Assembly: GCF_905175385.1 (NCBI RefSeq)
Contig: NZ_HG992749.1
Span: forward strand, 248,001 to 312,000
Length of the DNA stretch: 64,000 bases
Source of the DNA: Vibrio sp. B1FLJ16
Lineage (GTDB): Bacteria; Pseudomonadota; Gammaproteobacteria; Enterobacterales; Vibrionaceae
Reading direction: 5' to 3'
Under the pieces are notes generated by a model that did no database searches, was not told the origin of the DNA, and worked only from the letters and a program-made list of their open reading frames with translations. The position numbers were made by a program, and so were the translations under genes. The first letter of the stretch is position 1. Each line of letters starts with the position of its first letter. Of this stretch, positions 28,055 through 39,355 are shown piece after piece.

Positions 28055-28753
28055 ATGGGTCAAAAAGTACATCCAAATGGTATTCGTCTAGGCATCGTTA
28101 AGCCTTGGAATGCTACATGGTTTGCTAACACCAAAGATTTCGCTGACAACCTAGACGGCGACTTCAAGGTACGTCAGTTCCTTACAAGTGAACTGAAAAA
28201 AGCGTCTCTATCACGCATCGTTATCGAGCGTCCTGCTAAGAGCATCCGTGTGACTATTCACACTGCTCGTCCAGGCGTTGTTATCGGTAAGAAAGGTGAA
28301 GACGTTGAGAAGCTACGCGCAGCTGTAGCTAAAATTGCAGGTGTACCAGCGCAAATTAACATCGCTGAAGTACGTAAGCCTGAACTAGATGCACAACTTG
28401 TTGGTGATAGCATCGCGTCTCAGCTAGAGCGTCGTGTTATGTTCCGTCGTGCTATGAAGCGCGCGGTACAAAACGCAATGCGTCTAGGCGCTAAAGGTAT
28501 CAAAGTGGAAGTAAGCGGTCGTCTAGGCGGCGCTGAAATCGCACGTTCTGAGTGGTACCGTGAAGGCCGTGTGCCTCTACACACTCTACGTGCTGACATT
28601 GATTACGCAACTTCTTCGGCTCACACTCAATACGGTGTGATCGGCATTAAAACTTGGATCTTCAAAGGTGAAATCCTAGGTGGTATGCCAGCAGCTAACG
28701 CTGTAGAGCCTAAAGGCGACAAGCCTAAGAAGCAGCGTAAAGGCCGTAAGTAA
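28055..28753 (+). CDS. rpsC: 30S ribosomal protein S3
   Basis: A 232-residue protein at the mRNA entry channel, with an N-terminal KH domain ([15 protein letters not shown] near residues 72-86) and helicase-assisting basic residues. It starts [19 protein letters not shown]. Length is typical. Confidence 0.98.
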   Translation: MGQKVHPNGIRLGIVKPWNATWFANTKDFADNLDGDFKVRQFLTSELKKASLSRIVIERPAKSIRVTIHTARPGVVIGKKGEDVEKLRAAVAKIAGVPAQINIAEVRKPELDAQLVGDSIASQLERRVMFRRAMKRAVQNAMRLGAKGIKVEVSGRLGGAEIARSEWYREGRVPLHTLRADIDYATSSAHTQYGVIGIKTWIFKGEILGGMPAANAVEPKGDKPKKQRKGRK

Positions 28754-28764
28754 GGAGTCGACAG

Positions 28765-29175
28765 ATGCTACAACCTAAACGTACTAAGTTCCGTAAGGTT
28801 CAGACTGGTCGTAACCGTGGTCTAGCTAAAGGTACTGATGTAAGCTTCGGCGAATTCGGTCTTAAAGCTGTTGGCCGTGGTCGTCTAACTGCTCGTCAAA
28901 TCGAAGCGGCACGTCGTGCAATGACACGTCACGTTAAGCGTCAAGGTAAAATCTGGATCCGCGTGTTCCCAGACAAACCAATCACAGAAAAACCACTTGA
29001 AGTTCGTCAAGGTAAGGGTAAAGGTAACGTTGAGTACTGGGTAGCCCAAATCCAACCTGGTAAGGTTATGTACGAAATGGGTGGTGTACCTGAAGAATTG
29101 GCACGTGAAGCGTTCCGTCTAGCGGCACGTAAACTGCCTTTCAAAACTACATTTGTAACTAAGCAGGTGATGTGA
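28765..29175 (+). CDS. rplP: 50S ribosomal protein L16
   Basis: A 136-residue late-assembly protein near the A site. It opens [19 protein letters not shown] and contains the [10 protein letters not shown] segment next to the arginine hydroxylated in E. coli. Its TGA stop shares one base with the rpmC start. Confidence 0.98.
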
Positions 29176-29366
29176 TGAAAGCACAAGATCTACGCGAGAA
29201 AAGCGTTGAAGAGCTTAACGCTGAGCTTATGAATTTGCTACGTGAACAGTTCAACTTGCGCATGCAAGCTGCAACTGGTCAGCTACAGCAAACTCATACT
29301 CTGAAAGCTGTACGCCGTGATATCGCACGTGTGAAAACTGTTTTGACTGAGAAGGCAGGCGCATAA
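29175..29366 (+). CDS. rpmC: 50S ribosomal protein L29
   Basis: A 63-residue helical protein beside L23 at the tunnel exit. I take ATG 29175 as the start, which gives the usual [15 protein letters not shown]; an in-frame GTG one codon earlier is less likely. Stop and next start overlap (TAATG). Confidence 0.97.
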
Positions 29367-29620
29367 TGAGCGAAGTAAAACGTACTCAACAAGGTCGTGT
29401 TGTTAGCGATAAGATGGACAAGTCTATCACTGTTGCTATCGAGCGTTTCGTAAAACACCCTATCTACGGTAAATACGTTAAGCGTACGACTAAAGTACAC
29501 GCACATGACGAGAACAACGAGTGTGGCCTAGGCGACACAGTTGAAATCGCTGAGTGTCGTCCACTGTCTAAGACTAAGTCTTGGACTTTGGTAAAAGTTC
29601 TAGAAAAGGCGAAGATTTAA
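29366..29620 (+). CDS. rpsQ: 30S ribosomal protein S17
   Basis: An 84-residue primary 16S rRNA binder with an OB fold; [20 protein letters not shown] is the family signature. Last gene of the S10 operon; a strong terminator follows 25 bases later. Confidence 0.98.
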   Translation: MSEVKRTQQGRVVSDKMDKSITVAIERFVKHPIYGKYVKRTTKVHAHDENNECGLGDTVEIAECRPLSKTKSWTLVKVLEKAKI

Positions 29621-29645
29621 TCTCGTTAATTCTATGAAACTAAAG

Positions 29646-29681
29646 CGGCTCCAAAATAATTTTTGGAGCCGTTTATTTTTT
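29646..29681 (+). terminator. Terminator of the S10 operon
   Basis: CGGCTCCAAAA and TTTTGGAGCCG form an 11-base stem with a TAAT loop and a T-rich tail. A possible -10 (TACAAT, 29708-29713) for the spc operon lies just after it; no well-spaced -35 was found. Confidence 0.9.
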
Positions 29682-29783
29682 GACTACCCAATCACAAAAA
29701 AGGGTGGTACAATTCGCGTCCCTTTTAAAGAGGCAGCCCGACCCGTGATGGGTCTAGTTATTAATATTTAGCGGAGCACTAAC

Positions 29784-30155
29784 ATGATCCAAATGCAAAG
29801 TATGCTGGACGCAGCTGATAACTCAGGCGCACGCAGCGTAATGTGTATTAAGGTTCTGGGTGGCTCTCACCGCCGTTATGCACATATCGGTGACGTCATC
29901 AAAGTTACTGTGAAGGAAGCAATTCCTCGCGGTAAAGTAAAAAAAGGTGATGTTCTGAAGGCGGTGGTAGTGCGCACCCGTAAAGGCGTACGTCGTCCTG
30001 ACGGTTCTGTCATTCGCTTCGACCGAAATGCTTGCGTATTGTTGAACGACAATACAGAGCAACCAATCGGTACACGTATCTTTGGTCCTGTGACACGCGA
30101 ACTTCGTGGCGATAAGTTCATGAAGATCGTTTCACTGGCTCCAGAAGTTCTGTAA
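29784..30155 (+). CDS. rplN: 50S ribosomal protein L14
   Basis: A 123-residue interface protein that contacts 16S rRNA and is the docking site of the silencing factor RsfS. It starts [20 protein letters not shown]. First gene of the spc operon, 163 bases after rpsQ. Confidence 0.98.
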
Positions 30156-30168
30156 GGAGCACGTAGAA

Positions 30169-30486
30169 ATGGCAGCTAAAATCCGTCGTAACGACGAAGT
30201 AATCGTTCTTGCTGGTAAAGACAAAGGCAAGAAAGGTAAAGTAACTAAGGTTCTAGCAACCGGTAAAGTTATCGTTGAAGGTATCAACCTTGTTAAGAAG
30301 CACCAAAAGCCGGTTCCGGCTCTAGGTCAACAAGGTGGCATCGTTGAACAAGAAGCAGCAATTGATGCTTCTAACGTTGCAATCTTTAACGCAGCTACTG
30401 GTAAAGCTGACCGTATCGGTTTCCGTTTTGAAGATGGTAAGAAAGTTCGTTTCTTTAAGTCTAACGGCGAAACCGTTTCTAACTAA
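30169..30486 (+). CDS. rplX: 50S ribosomal protein L24
   Basis: A 105-residue KOW-domain protein ([17 protein letters not shown]) that initiates large-subunit assembly at the 5' end of 23S rRNA. 13 bases after rplN. Confidence 0.98.
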
Positions 30487-30510
30487 TTAGAAGTAATTTG
30501 GAGTTCTACT

Positions 30511-31050
30511 ATGGCGAAACTGCATGATTACTACAAGTCGTCTGTAGTCGCTGAACTGACCAAACAGTTCAGCTACACAAGCGTCATGCAAGTCCCTAGA
30601 ATCGAGAAAATCACCCTAAACATGGGTGTTGGTGAAGCAATCAACGATAAGAAACTGCTAGAAAATGCAGCGTCTGATATGGCAACGATCTCTGGTCAAA
30701 AGCCACTTATCACAAAAGCGCGCAAATCTGTTGCAGGTTTCAAAATCCGTGAAGGCTACCCTATCGGTTGTAAAGTAACCTTGCGTGGCGAACGTATGTG
30801 GGATTTTCTTGAGCGTTTAATTAACATCGCTCTACCACGTGTACGTGACTTCCGTGGCGTTAGCGCTAAGTCTTTTGACGGACGCGGTAACTACAGCATG
30901 GGCGTTCGCGAGCAAATCATCTTCCCGGAAATCGACTTTGATAAAGTTGATCGAGTACGCGGTCTAGACATCACTATTACGACGTCTGCTGGTACTGATG
31001 AGGAAGGCCGTGCTCTGCTGGCTGCCTTTAACTTCCCATTCCGTAAGTAA
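30511..31050 (+). CDS. rplE: 50S ribosomal protein L5
   Basis: A 179-residue 5S rRNA-binding protein of the central protuberance; [12 protein letters not shown] is the signature. In E. coli the S8 repressor binds mRNA around this gene's start; I did not resolve an equivalent hairpin with certainty. Confidence 0.98.
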   Translation: MAKLHDYYKSSVVAELTKQFSYTSVMQVPRIEKITLNMGVGEAINDKKLLENAASDMATISGQKPLITKARKSVAGFKIREGYPIGCKVTLRGERMWDFLERLINIALPRVRDFRGVSAKSFDGRGNYSMGVREQIIFPEIDFDKVDRVRGLDITITTSAGTDEEGRALLAAFNFPFRK

Positions 31051-31067
31051 GGTGAAGGGTTACTGTT

Positions 31068-31373
31068 ATGGCTAAAAATTCAATGAAAGCACGTGAAGCA
31101 AAACGTGCGAAGCTAGTAGCTAAGTTCGCTGAAAAGCGTGCAGCGCTAAAAGCTATCATCAGCGATGTAAACGCATCTGAAGAAGATCGTTGGAACGCAG
31201 TTCTTACACTGCAATCTCTTCCACGTGATTCAAGTGCATCACGTCAGCGCAACCGTTGCAACCAAACTGGTCGTCCACACGGTTACCTACGTAAGTTCGG
31301 TCTAAGCCGTATTAAGGTTCGTGAAGCTTGCATGAAAGGCGAGATTCCGGGTCTTCGTAAGGCTAGCTGGTAA
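31068..31373 (+). CDS. rpsN: 30S ribosomal protein S14 (zinc-free form)
   Basis: A 101-residue S14 of the long type. It lacks the CxxC pairs of the short zinc form and keeps [20 protein letters not shown]. Located at its conserved place between rplE and rpsH. Confidence 0.98.
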   Translation: MAKNSMKAREAKRAKLVAKFAEKRAALKAIISDVNASEEDRWNAVLTLQSLPRDSSASRQRNRCNQTGRPHGYLRKFGLSRIKVREACMKGEIPGLRKASW

Positions 31374-31402
31374 TTGCCACTTAATCATTTGGAGTAAATC
31401 AT

Positions 31403-31795
31403 ATGAGCATGCAAGATCCGATTTCGGATATGCTGACCCGCGTTCGTAACGGTCAGGCAGCAAACAAAGTTGCTGTAAAAATGCCTTCTTCAAAGCTTAA
31501 AGTTGCAATTGCTGCACTACTAAAAGCTGAAGGTTACATCGTTGACTTCGCTGTTGAAGGCGAAGCAAAACCTGAGCTAGAAGTTACACTTAAGTACTTC
31601 CAAGCAAAACCAGTAATCGAGCAACTTAAACGTGTTTCTCGTCCAGGTCTACGTGTTTACAAGAAGAAAGATGAACTTCCTTCTGTAATGGGTGGTCTTG
31701 GTATTGCTATCGTTTCTACTTCCAAGGGTCTTATGTCAGACCGCGCTGCACGTAAAGCAGGTCTTGGTGGTGAAATCATCTGCTACGTAGCTTAA
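31403..31795 (+). CDS. rpsH: 30S ribosomal protein S8
   Basis: A 130-residue primary 16S rRNA binder and, in E. coli, the translational repressor of the spc operon. It starts [18 protein letters not shown] and ends GGEIICYVA. Confidence 0.98.
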   Translation: MSMQDPISDMLTRVRNGQAANKVAVKMPSSKLKVAIAALLKAEGYIVDFAVEGEAKPELEVTLKYFQAKPVIEQLKRVSRPGLRVYKKKDELPSVMGGLGIAIVSTSKGLMSDRAARKAGLGGEIICYVA

Positions 31796-31808
31796 TAAGG
31801 AGTAGACT

Positions 31809-32342
31809 ATGTCTCGTGTTGCAAAAGCACCTGTCGCTATTCCAGCTGGCGTAGAGGTGAAACTAAACGGCCAAGAAATCACTGTAAAAGGTGCTAAAGG
31901 CGAACTAACTCGCGTTCTTAACGATGCAGTTGTGATCGCTCAGGAAGAAAACAACCTAACTTTCGGTCCTAAAGAAGGTTTTGCTAACGCATGGGCACAA
32001 GCAGGTACTGCTCGTGCACTAGTTAACAACATGGTTGTTGGTGTTACTGAAGGCTTTACTAAGAAGCTAACTCTTAAAGGTGTTGGTTACCGTGCTGCTA
32101 TTAAAGGCAACGCTGTAGGTCTAACACTAGGCTTCTCACACCCAGTTGAGCACGAGTTGCCAGCGGGTATTAAAGCTGAATGTCCAAGCCAAACTGAAAT
32201 CGTGATCACTGGTTGTGACAAACAACTAGTTGGTCAAGTTGCGGCTGACATTCGTTCTTACCGTCAACCTGAGCCTTACAAAGGTAAAGGTGTTCGTTAC
32301 GCAGATGAAAATGTGCGTACTAAAGAAGCTAAGAAGAAGTAA
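31809..32342 (+). CDS. rplF: 50S ribosomal protein L6
   Basis: A 177-residue protein near the factor-binding site, with two related domains and the C-terminal [14 protein letters not shown] motif. 13 bases after rpsH. Confidence 0.98.
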   Translation: MSRVAKAPVAIPAGVEVKLNGQEITVKGAKGELTRVLNDAVVIAQEENNLTFGPKEGFANAWAQAGTARALVNNMVVGVTEGFTKKLTLKGVGYRAAIKGNAVGLTLGFSHPVEHELPAGIKAECPSQTEIVITGCDKQLVGQVAADIRSYRQPEPYKGKGVRYADENVRTKEAKKK

Positions 32343-32351
32343 GGTAACACT

Positions 32352-32705
32352 ATGGATAAGAAAGCATCTCGCATCCGTCGTGCTACACGCGCACGTCGTA
32401 AGATTGCAGAACTGGGTGCGACTCGCCTAGTTGTACACCGTACTCCTCGTCACGTGTACGCACAGGTTATCGCGGCTAATGGCTCTGAGGTTATCGCAGC
32501 AGCTTCTACTGTAGAAAAAGCGATCCGTGAGCAAGTGAAATACACTGGTAACGTTGATGCAGCTAAAGCAGTAGGTAAAGCTGTTGCTGAGCGCGCTCTT
32601 GAAAAAGGCGTAACTGCAGTTGCATTTGATCGTTCTGGTTTCCAATACCACGGTCGAGTAGCGGCGCTAGCAGAATCTGCTCGCGAAGCTGGTCTGAAAT
32701 TCTAA
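32352..32705 (+). CDS. rplR: 50S ribosomal protein L18
   Basis: A 117-residue 5S rRNA-binding protein with a basic N-terminus ([15 protein letters not shown]) and the closing [18 protein letters not shown] motif. Confidence 0.98.
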
Positions 32706-32719
32706 GGTAGGGTTGGAAG

Positions 32720-33223
32720 ATGGCTAAAGAACAACAAGTTCAAGCGAATGATTTGCAAGAAAAATTAATCGCAGTTAACCGTGTTTCTAAAACGGTTAAA
32801 GGTGGTCGAATCATGAGCTTCACTGCACTAACAGTAGTTGGTGACGGTAATGGTCGTGTAGGTTTCGGTTACGGCAAAGCTCGTGAAGTACCTGCAGCGA
32901 TCCAAAAAGCAATGGAAAAAGCGCGTCGTAACATGACTACGATCGCTCTAAACGAAGGCACTCTTCACCACCCAGTGAAAGGTCGCCATTCGGGCTCTAA
33001 AGTTTACATGCAGCCTGCTGCTGAAGGTACTGGTGTTATCGCAGGTGGTGCGATGCGTGCAGTACTAGAAGTTGCTGGTGTACACAACGTACTATCTAAA
33101 GCATACGGTTCTACGAACCCTATCAACATCGTTCGTGCAACGATCGATGCACTAGGTAGCATGAAGTCACCAGAAATGGTTGCTGCTAAACGTGGTCTAA
33201 CTGTTGAATCTATTTCGGAGTAA
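32720..33223 (+). CDS. rpsE: 30S ribosomal protein S5
   Basis: A 167-residue protein with a double-stranded RNA-binding fold, important for accuracy and for spectinomycin binding (loop [11 protein letters not shown]). Conserved [17 protein letters not shown] present. Confidence 0.98.
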   Translation: MAKEQQVQANDLQEKLIAVNRVSKTVKGGRIMSFTALTVVGDGNGRVGFGYGKAREVPAAIQKAMEKARRNMTTIALNEGTLHHPVKGRHSGSKVYMQPAAEGTGVIAGGAMRAVLEVAGVHNVLSKAYGSTNPINIVRATIDALGSMKSPEMVAAKRGLTVESISE

Positions 33224-33230
33224 GAACACC

Positions 33231-33407
33231 ATGGCAACTATTAAAGTAACTCAAACTAAAAGCTCAATTGGTCGTCTGCCTAAGCACAAAGCTACTTTGC
33301 GCGGTCTAGGTCTTCGTAAAATCAACCACACAGTAGAACTTGAAGATACTCCGTGCGTGCGCGGCATGATCAACAAGGTTTACTACATGGTTAAAGTTGA
33401 GGAGTAA
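33231..33407 (+). CDS. rpmD: 50S ribosomal protein L30
   Basis: A 58-residue protein; [15 protein letters not shown] is the conserved start at 33231. An in-frame upstream start inside rpsE would add 9 unconserved residues and was rejected. Confidence 0.97.
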
Positions 33408-33412
33408 TCAGA

Positions 33413-33847
33413 ATGCGTTTGAATACTCTAGCACCGGCTGCTGGCTCTAAGCACGCTCCTAAGCGTCTAGGTCGCGGTATCGGTTCTGGCCTAGGTAAAA
33501 CTGGTGGCCGTGGTCACAAAGGTCAAAAATCACGTTCTGGCGGTAAAGTTCGTCCAGGTTTCGAAGGCGGTCAGATGCCTCTGAAACAACGTCTACCAAA
33601 ATTCGGTTTCACTTCTCGTAAGAGCCTAGTGTCTGCTGAAGTTCGTCTAGCTGAGCTAGCGAAAGTTTCTGGTGACGTGGTTGATCTAAACAGCCTTAAA
33701 GCTGCTAACGTCATCACTAAGAACATCGAATTCGTAAAAGTTGTTCTTTCTGGTGAAATCAACAAAGCAGTGACTGTTAAAGGTCTACGTGTGACTAAAG
33801 GCGCTAAAGCTGCAATCGAAGCTGCAGGCGGTAAAATCGAGGAATAA
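33413..33847 (+). CDS. rplO: 50S ribosomal protein L15
   Basis: A 144-residue late-assembly protein; the glycine-rich N-terminus ([18 protein letters not shown]) threads into 23S rRNA. 5 bases after rpmD, 20 bases before secY. Confidence 0.98.
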   Translation: MRLNTLAPAAGSKHAPKRLGRGIGSGLGKTGGRGHKGQKSRSGGKVRPGFEGGQMPLKQRLPKFGFTSRKSLVSAEVRLAELAKVSGDVVDLNSLKAANVITKNIEFVKVVLSGEINKAVTVKGLRVTKGAKAAIEAAGGKIEE

Positions 33848-33867
33848 TCTCGAGGAACGAGGTACAG

Positions 33868-35202
33868 ATGGCTAAGAAACCAGGACAAGATTTTCGTAGT
33901 GCTCAGAGCGGCTTAAGTGAGCTGAAGTCGCGCTTATTATTCGTAATTGGTGCACTTTTAGTATTCCGAGCAGGCTCTTTTGTGCCGATCCCTGGTATTG
34001 ACGCTGCTGTACTTGCCGATTTGTTCGACCAGCAAAAAGGTACCATCGTTGAAATGTTTAACATGTTCTCCGGTGGTGCTCTTGAGCGTGCATCTATATT
34101 AGCATTGGGCATCATGCCGTATATTTCGGCATCTATTGTTGTCCAATTGCTAACTGTAGTTCATCCAGCGTTAGCTGAACTCAAAAAAGAGGGTGAAGCA
34201 GGCCGTCGTAAGATTAGCCAATACACACGCTACGGCACGCTTGTACTTGCAACATTCCAGGCTATAGGTATAGCAACAGGCTTACCGAACATGGTCGACA
34301 ATCTGGTTGTTATCAACCAAACCATGTTCACGCTTATTGCTACCGTAAGTTTAGTAACCGGCACCATGTTCTTAATGTGGTTAGGTGAACAAATTACAGA
34401 GCGTGGAATTGGTAACGGTATTTCGTTACTGATTTTTGCAGGTATTGTTGCTGGATTGCCTTCTGCAATCGGTCAAACAATCGAGCAAGCGCGTCAAGGT
34501 GAATTGCATGTACTTCTTCTGTTGCTAATCGCGGTATTAGCTTTTGCAGTAATTTACTTCGTTGTTTTCATGGAACGTGGTCAACGCCGAATCGTTGTTA
34601 ACTACGCGAAACGTCAACAAGGTCGTAAAGTATTTGCTGCGCAAAGCTCGCATCTGCCACTTAAAATTAATATGGCAGGTGTTATTCCAGCGATTTTTGC
34701 ATCAAGCATTATCCTGTTCCCAGGAACACTGGCTCAGTGGTTTGGTCAGAACGGTGAGAGCAGCACGTTCGGTTGGTTAACTGACGTGTCTTTGGCTCTT
34801 AGCCCAGGTCAACCTCTGTATGTAATGCTTTATGCAGCAGCAATTATCTTCTTCTGTTTCTTTTACACGGCGTTGGTTTTCAACCCGCGTGAAACAGCAG
34901 ATAACTTGAAGAAGTCTGGTGCATTCGTACCCGGTATCCGCCCAGGTGAGCAGACAGCGAAATACATTGATAAAGTAATGACACGTTTAACCCTTGCTGG
35001 TGCACTGTACATTACCTTTATCTGTCTGATTCCCGAGTTCATGATGGTCGCGTGGAACGTACGTTTCTACTTCGGCGGTACATCACTACTTATCGTAGTT
35101 GTTGTAATTATGGACTTTATGGCACAGGTACAGACTCATCTGATGTCCCAACAGTATGATTCTGTGTTGAAGAAAGCGAATCTGAAAGGATACGGCCGTT
35201 AA
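33868..35202 (+). CDS. secY: Protein translocase channel SecY
   Basis: A 444-residue inner-membrane protein with ten hydrophobic helices that forms the SecYEG pore. Family signatures are visible: [15 protein letters not shown] in TM2, the cytosolic loop with [14 protein letters not shown] that contacts the ribosome and SecA, and the C-terminal NLKGYGR tail. It lies in the spc operon before rpmJ. Confidence 0.98.
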
Positions 35203-35240
35203 TCCGGCGGTATACTCAGTTTCATTTACGGAGTTTAGCA

Positions 35241-35354
35241 ATGAAAGTTCGTGCTTCCGTTAAAAAAATCTGCCGTAACTGTAAAGTAATCAAGCGTAAC
35301 GGTGTCGTTCGCGTGATTTGCAGTGAGCCAAAGCACAAACAGCGCCAAGGCTAA
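35241..35354 (+). CDS. rpmJ: 50S ribosomal protein L36 (zinc-binding form)
   Basis: A 37-residue protein, [20 protein letters not shown] onward, with the zinc ligands C-x2-C, a third Cys (CSEPKH) and the final His. It follows secY by 38 bases with GGAGTTTAGCA before the ATG, and closes the spc operon. Confidence 0.96.
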
Positions 35355-35380
35355 TTAGCAGAAATTTTTACTTGAAAACG

Positions 35381-35416
35381 AAGGTTAGGTCGAGTATATT
35401 CCTCGGCCTACCTTTT
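35381..35416 (+). terminator. Hairpin after rpmJ
   Basis: AAGGTTAGGTCGAG pairs with CTCGGCCTACCTTTT with one bulge and ends in four T. It separates spc from alpha genes; partial read-through is likely. Confidence 0.65.
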
Positions 35417-35427
35417 GCGTGCAAAAG

Positions 35428-35506
35428 AAGTAGTATTCCGCAGCGTATCCATAACGGGCTTTGCTGCGGCTAATTCTTTTATAGAAACACTTAGGAGTGA
35501 ATAATG
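35428..35506 (+). promoter_or_regulatory. Alpha operon leader with S4-type pseudoknot region
   Basis: Before rpsM, CCGCAGC (35438-35444) pairs with GCTGCGG (35463-35469) around AACGGGCTTT, and TTAGGAGTGAATA follows. Layout and the AACGGGCTTT core resemble the E. coli alpha leader, where S4 binds a pseudoknot and blocks translation. Confidence 0.65.
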
Positions 35507-35860
35507 GCCCGTATAGCAGGCATTAACATTCCTGATCAAAAACATGCTGTAATCGCTTTAACAGCGATCTACGGTATCGGTAAAACTCGCTCTCAAGCTA
35601 TCCTAGCTGAAGTGGGTATTGCTGAAGATGTTAAGATCAGTGAACTAACTGAAGAGCAGATCGATCAACTGCGTGATGGTGTAGCTAAGTACACTGTAGA
35701 AGGTGATCTACGTCGTGAAGTATCTATGAACATCAAGCGTCTTATGGACCTTGGCTGTTACCGTGGTCTTCGTCATCGTCGCAGTCTACCACTACGTGGA
35801 CAGCGTACTAAAACCAACGCTCGCACCCGTAAGGGTCCGCGTAAGCCGATCAAGAAATAA
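35504..35860 (+). CDS. rpsM: 30S ribosomal protein S13
   Basis: A 118-residue 30S head protein forming inter-subunit bridges and contacting the P-site t[22 protein letters not shown] start and [20 protein letters not shown] motif. First gene of the alpha operon. Confidence 0.98.
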   Translation: MARIAGINIPDQKHAVIALTAIYGIGKTRSQAILAEVGIAEDVKISELTEEQIDQLRDGVAKYTVEGDLRREVSMNIKRLMDLGCYRGLRHRRSLPLRGQRTKTNARTRKGPRKPIKK

Positions 35861-35872
35861 TCGGGAAGGTAG

Positions 35873-36268
<396 letters not shown>

Positions 36269-36295
36269 CGTTTCTAGGACTATTGGAGAAGAATC

Positions 36296-36916
36296 ATGGC
36301 AAGATATTTGGGTCCTAAGCTGAAGCTTAGCCGTCGTGAAGGCACTGACTTATTCCTTAAGTCTGGTGTTCGCGCGATCGATACCAAGTGTAAAATCGAT
36401 AACGCACCAGGTGTACACGGCGCTCGTCGCGGTCGTCTATCTGAGTATGGCGTTCAGCTTCGTGAGAAGCAAAAAGTTCGTCGTATGTACGGCGTTCTAG
36501 AAAAACAATTCCGTAACTACTACAAAGAAGCTGCTCGCCTTAAAGGCAACACTGGTGAAAACCTGCTTCAGCTTCTTGAAGGTCGTCTTGATAACGTAGT
36601 TTACCGCATGGGCTTTGGCGCAACTCGCGCAGAAGCACGTCAGCTAGTTAGCCACAAAGCTATCCTAGTTAACGGTAAAGTTGTAAACGTTCCTTCTTTC
36701 AAAGTAGCGGCTAATGACGTTGTATCTATCCGCGAGAAAGCTAAACAGCAAGCTCGTATCAAAGCAGCTCTAGAAGTTGCTGAACAACGTGAAAAACCAA
36801 CTTGGATTGAAGTAGATGGTGGCAAGATGGAAGGTACATTCAAGCGTATGCCTGAGCGTTCTGATCTGTCAGCTGACATCAACGAACAATTGATCGTCGA
36901 GCTTTACTCTAAGTAA
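36296..36916 (+). CDS. rpsD: 30S ribosomal protein S4
   Basis: A 206-residue primary 16S rRNA binder with an S4 RNA-binding domain (about 95-160, [20 protein letters not shown]). In E. coli it represses its own operon at the leader before rpsM. Confidence 0.98.
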   Translation: MARYLGPKLKLSRREGTDLFLKSGVRAIDTKCKIDNAPGVHGARRGRLSEYGVQLREKQKVRRMYGVLEKQFRNYYKEAARLKGNTGENLLQLLEGRLDNVVYRMGFGATRAEARQLVSHKAILVNGKVVNVPSFKVAANDVVSIREKAKQQARIKAALEVAEQREKPTWIEVDGGKMEGTFKRMPERSDLSADINEQLIVELYSK

Positions 36917-36940
36917 GGTTTAAACTAAAGAGAGGACACA

Positions 36941-37933
36941 ATGCAGGGTTCTGTAACAGAATTTCTTAAGCCACGTCTAGTTGACATTGAACAAATCAGC
37001 TCGACTCACGCAAAAGTAACTCTTGAGCCATTAGAGCGTGGCTTTGGTCATACTCTGGGTAATGCACTTCGCCGCATTCTTCTATCTTCTATGCCTGGTT
37101 GTGCAGTCACAGAAGTAGAAATTGAAGGCGTACTTCATGAGTACAGCACTAAAGAAGGCGTACAAGAAGATATTCTTGAAATCCTTCTAAACCTTAAAGG
37201 TTTGGCAGTGCGCGTAGCTGAAGGCAAAGATGAAGTGTTCATTACTTTGAACAAATCAGGCTCGGGCCCTGTGGTTGCAGGTGACATCACCCATGATGGT
37301 GATGTAGAGATCGCTAACCCTGAACACGTTATTTGTCATCTAACAGATGACAACGCTGAAATCGCAATGCGTATTAAAGTAGAACGTGGTCGTGGTTACA
37401 TTCCAGCTTCTGCTCGTATCCATACTGAAGAAGATGAGCGTCCAATCGGTCGCCTACTAGTAGATGCTACTTACAGCCCAGTAGACAAAATTGCCTACGC
37501 TGTAGAAGCAGCTCGTGTAGAACAGCGTACTGACCTAGACAAGCTTGTTATCGACATGGAAACGAACGGTACTCTAGAACCTGAGGAAGCAATCCGTCGT
37601 GCAGCTACTATCCTAGCTGAACAATTGGATGCATTCGTAGATCTTCGTGATGTACGTGTTCCTGAGGAGAAGGAAGAGAAGCCAGAATTCGATCCGATCC
37701 TACTGCGTCCTGTAGACGATCTTGAACTAACAGTTCGCTCTGCTAACTGTCTGAAAGCAGAAGCGATTCACTACATCGGTGATCTAGTACAACGTACTGA
37801 GGTTGAGCTACTTAAAACGCCTAACCTTGGTAAAAAATCTCTTACTGAGATTAAAGACGTACTTGCGTCACGTGGTCTGTCTCTGGGCATGCGCCTAGAA
37901 AACTGGCCACCTGCATCAATCGCTGAAGATTAA
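36941..37933 (+). CDS. rpoA: RNA polymerase alpha subunit
   Basis: A 330-residue subunit. The N-terminal dimerisation domain (1-235, [17 protein letters not shown]) nucleates core assembly. The C-terminal domain (about 249-330, with [14 protein letters not shown] and the [12 protein letters not shown] region) binds UP elements and activators. Length equals other Vibrio alpha subunits. Confidence 0.98.
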   Translation: MQGSVTEFLKPRLVDIEQISSTHAKVTLEPLERGFGHTLGNALRRILLSSMPGCAVTEVEIEGVLHEYSTKEGVQEDILEILLNLKGLAVRVAEGKDEVFITLNKSGSGPVVAGDITHDGDVEIANPEHVICHLTDDNAEIAMRIKVERGRGYIPASARIHTEEDERPIGRLLVDATYSPVDKIAYAVEAARVEQRTDLDKLVIDMETNGTLEPEEAIRRAATILAEQLDAFVDLRDVRVPEEKEEKPEFDPILLRPVDDLELTVRSANCLKAEAIHYIGDLVQRTEVELLKTPNLGKKSLTEIKDVLASRGLSLGMRLENWPPASIAED

Positions 37934-37959
37934 TCGATACTAGTTAGAAGGATTAGGTC

Positions 37960-38340
37960 ATGCGCCATCGTAAGAGTGGTCGTCAACTCAACCGCAACAG
38001 CTCACATCGCAAAGCGATGTTCAGCAATATGGCTAGCTCTCTAGTACGTCATGAAGTTATCAAGACTACTTTGCCAAAAGCAAAAGAGCTACGTCGTGTA
38101 GTTGAGCCTTTGATTACACTAGCTAAGACTGACAGTGTTGCTAACCGTCGTCTAGCATTTGCACGTACTCGTGACAACGAAGTAGTTGCAAAACTATTTA
38201 ACGAACTAGGTCCACGTTTTGCTGCTCGTCAGGGCGGTTACACTCGTATCCTAAAAGCTGGCTTCCGTGCTGGTGATAAAGCTCCAATGGCTTACATTGA
38301 GCTTGTAGATCGCCCAGCTGCTGAAGAAGCTGCTGAGTAA
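37960..38340 (+). CDS. rplQ: 50S ribosomal protein L17
   Basis: A 126-residue protein at the tunnel exit; [20 protein letters not shown] is the signature start. Last gene of the alpha operon, followed by a strong terminator. Confidence 0.98.
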
Positions 38341-38356
38341 TCAGTTCGTAAGAACG

Positions 38357-38386
38357 AAAAAGCCGAGCGTTAGCTCGGCTTTTTTG
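38357..38386 (+). terminator. Terminator of the alpha operon
   Basis: AAAAAGCCGAGC and GCTCGGCTTTTT form a 12-base stem with a GTTA loop and T tail, 17 bases after rplQ. Confidence 0.93.
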
Positions 38387-38443
38387 TATCTGTCGTTCGT
38401 ATCCTGCTTGAAAACTGAAGAGCAATACGAGCACTACGAATAG

Positions 38444-38473
38444 ATAAAAAAAGCGGCGCTGGTGCGCCGCTTT
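38444..38473 (-). terminator. Terminator of fklB
   Basis: On the minus strand AAAGCGGCGC / GCGCCGCTTT form a 10-base stem with a 4-base loop and a T run, 30 bases after the fklB stop. Confidence 0.92.
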
Positions 38474-38503
38474 GTCATTCTTAAGAGAAGTAGCAAACTT
38501 CAA

Positions 38504-39124
38504 TTATAGGATGTCTAGTAGTTCAACTTCGAATACTAGTGCTGCGGATGGAGGGATTGCAGCGCCTGCGCCACGCTCACCGTACGCAAGGTCTTGTGGG
38601 ATGTATAGTTTCCACTTAGAGCCAACAGGCATCAGTTGTAGAGCTTCAACCCAGCCTTTGATTACGCCAGTTACTGGGAACTCAGCAGGTTGACCACGCG
38701 ATACAGAGCTGTCAAATACAGTACCGTCTGTTAGCTCACCATGGTAGTGAACACGTACTTGCTTGTCTGAAGTTGGGATTTCACCAGTACCTTCAGTGAT
38801 AACTTCGTACTGTAGACCAGATTCAAGAACCTTAACTTCTGGACGTAGTGCGTTGTCTTTTAGGAAGGCTTCACCGTCTGCAGCTGCAGCTTTAGCTGCT
38901 TCTTGGCGTACAGCTTCTGCGCGAGTGTGCAGTTCTTGCAGTGCTTTGTTGATCTCGTCGATTTCAATTGCTGGCATATCACCAGTCAGTGCAGTAGCAA
39001 TACCTGCAGCGATAGCATCAACGCTAAGACCTTCTAGACCAGAACCAGCAAGTTGCTGACCCATTTGTAGACCAATACCGTAGCTTGCTTTTTGTTCTGC
39101 AGTTTCAAATTTAATTTCAGACAT
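38504..39124 (-). CDS. fklB: FKBP-type peptidyl-prolyl isomerase FklB
   Basis: A 206-residue prolyl isomerase of the FkpA/FklB/Mip class. The N-terminal helical dimerisation part ([20 protein letters not shown]) is followed by an FKBP domain (about 105-206) with [25 protein letters not shown] and [14 protein letters not shown]. There is no signal peptide, so it is cytoplasmic like FklB. I chose ATG 39124; an in-frame upstream start adds 31 unconserved residues. It is divergent from the ytfB-like gene, as in E. coli. Confidence 0.93.
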   Translation of the reverse strand: MSEIKFETAEQKASYGIGLQMGQQLAGSGLEGLSVDAIAAGIATALTGDMPAIEIDEINKALQELHTRAEAVRQEAAKAAAADGEAFLKDNALRPEVKVLESGLQYEVITEGTGEIPTSDKQVRVHYHGELTDGTVFDSSVSRGQPAEFPVTGVIKGWVEALQLMPVGSKWKLYIPQDLAYGERGAGAAIPPSAALVFEVELLDIL

Positions 39125-39355
39125 GACTGTCGCTCTTATTAGGAGTGATAAAGGTAACAGGATATCAGTTTCGGGCTTAGGTTTAAATGATTGGCTCCGA
39201 TTGTGTTGTATGAGCACGTAAGGTGTGACTTATCTCTTACTCCAAGTGAAATTTCTGCTAATTTGTACCAAATTCCATTTTACTTGGATGAAAACATATA
39301 CTCTCCGCGCTGGTATTTTTATACTGGCAGTAGAAGTGTTAAGGGGCTTAGAACA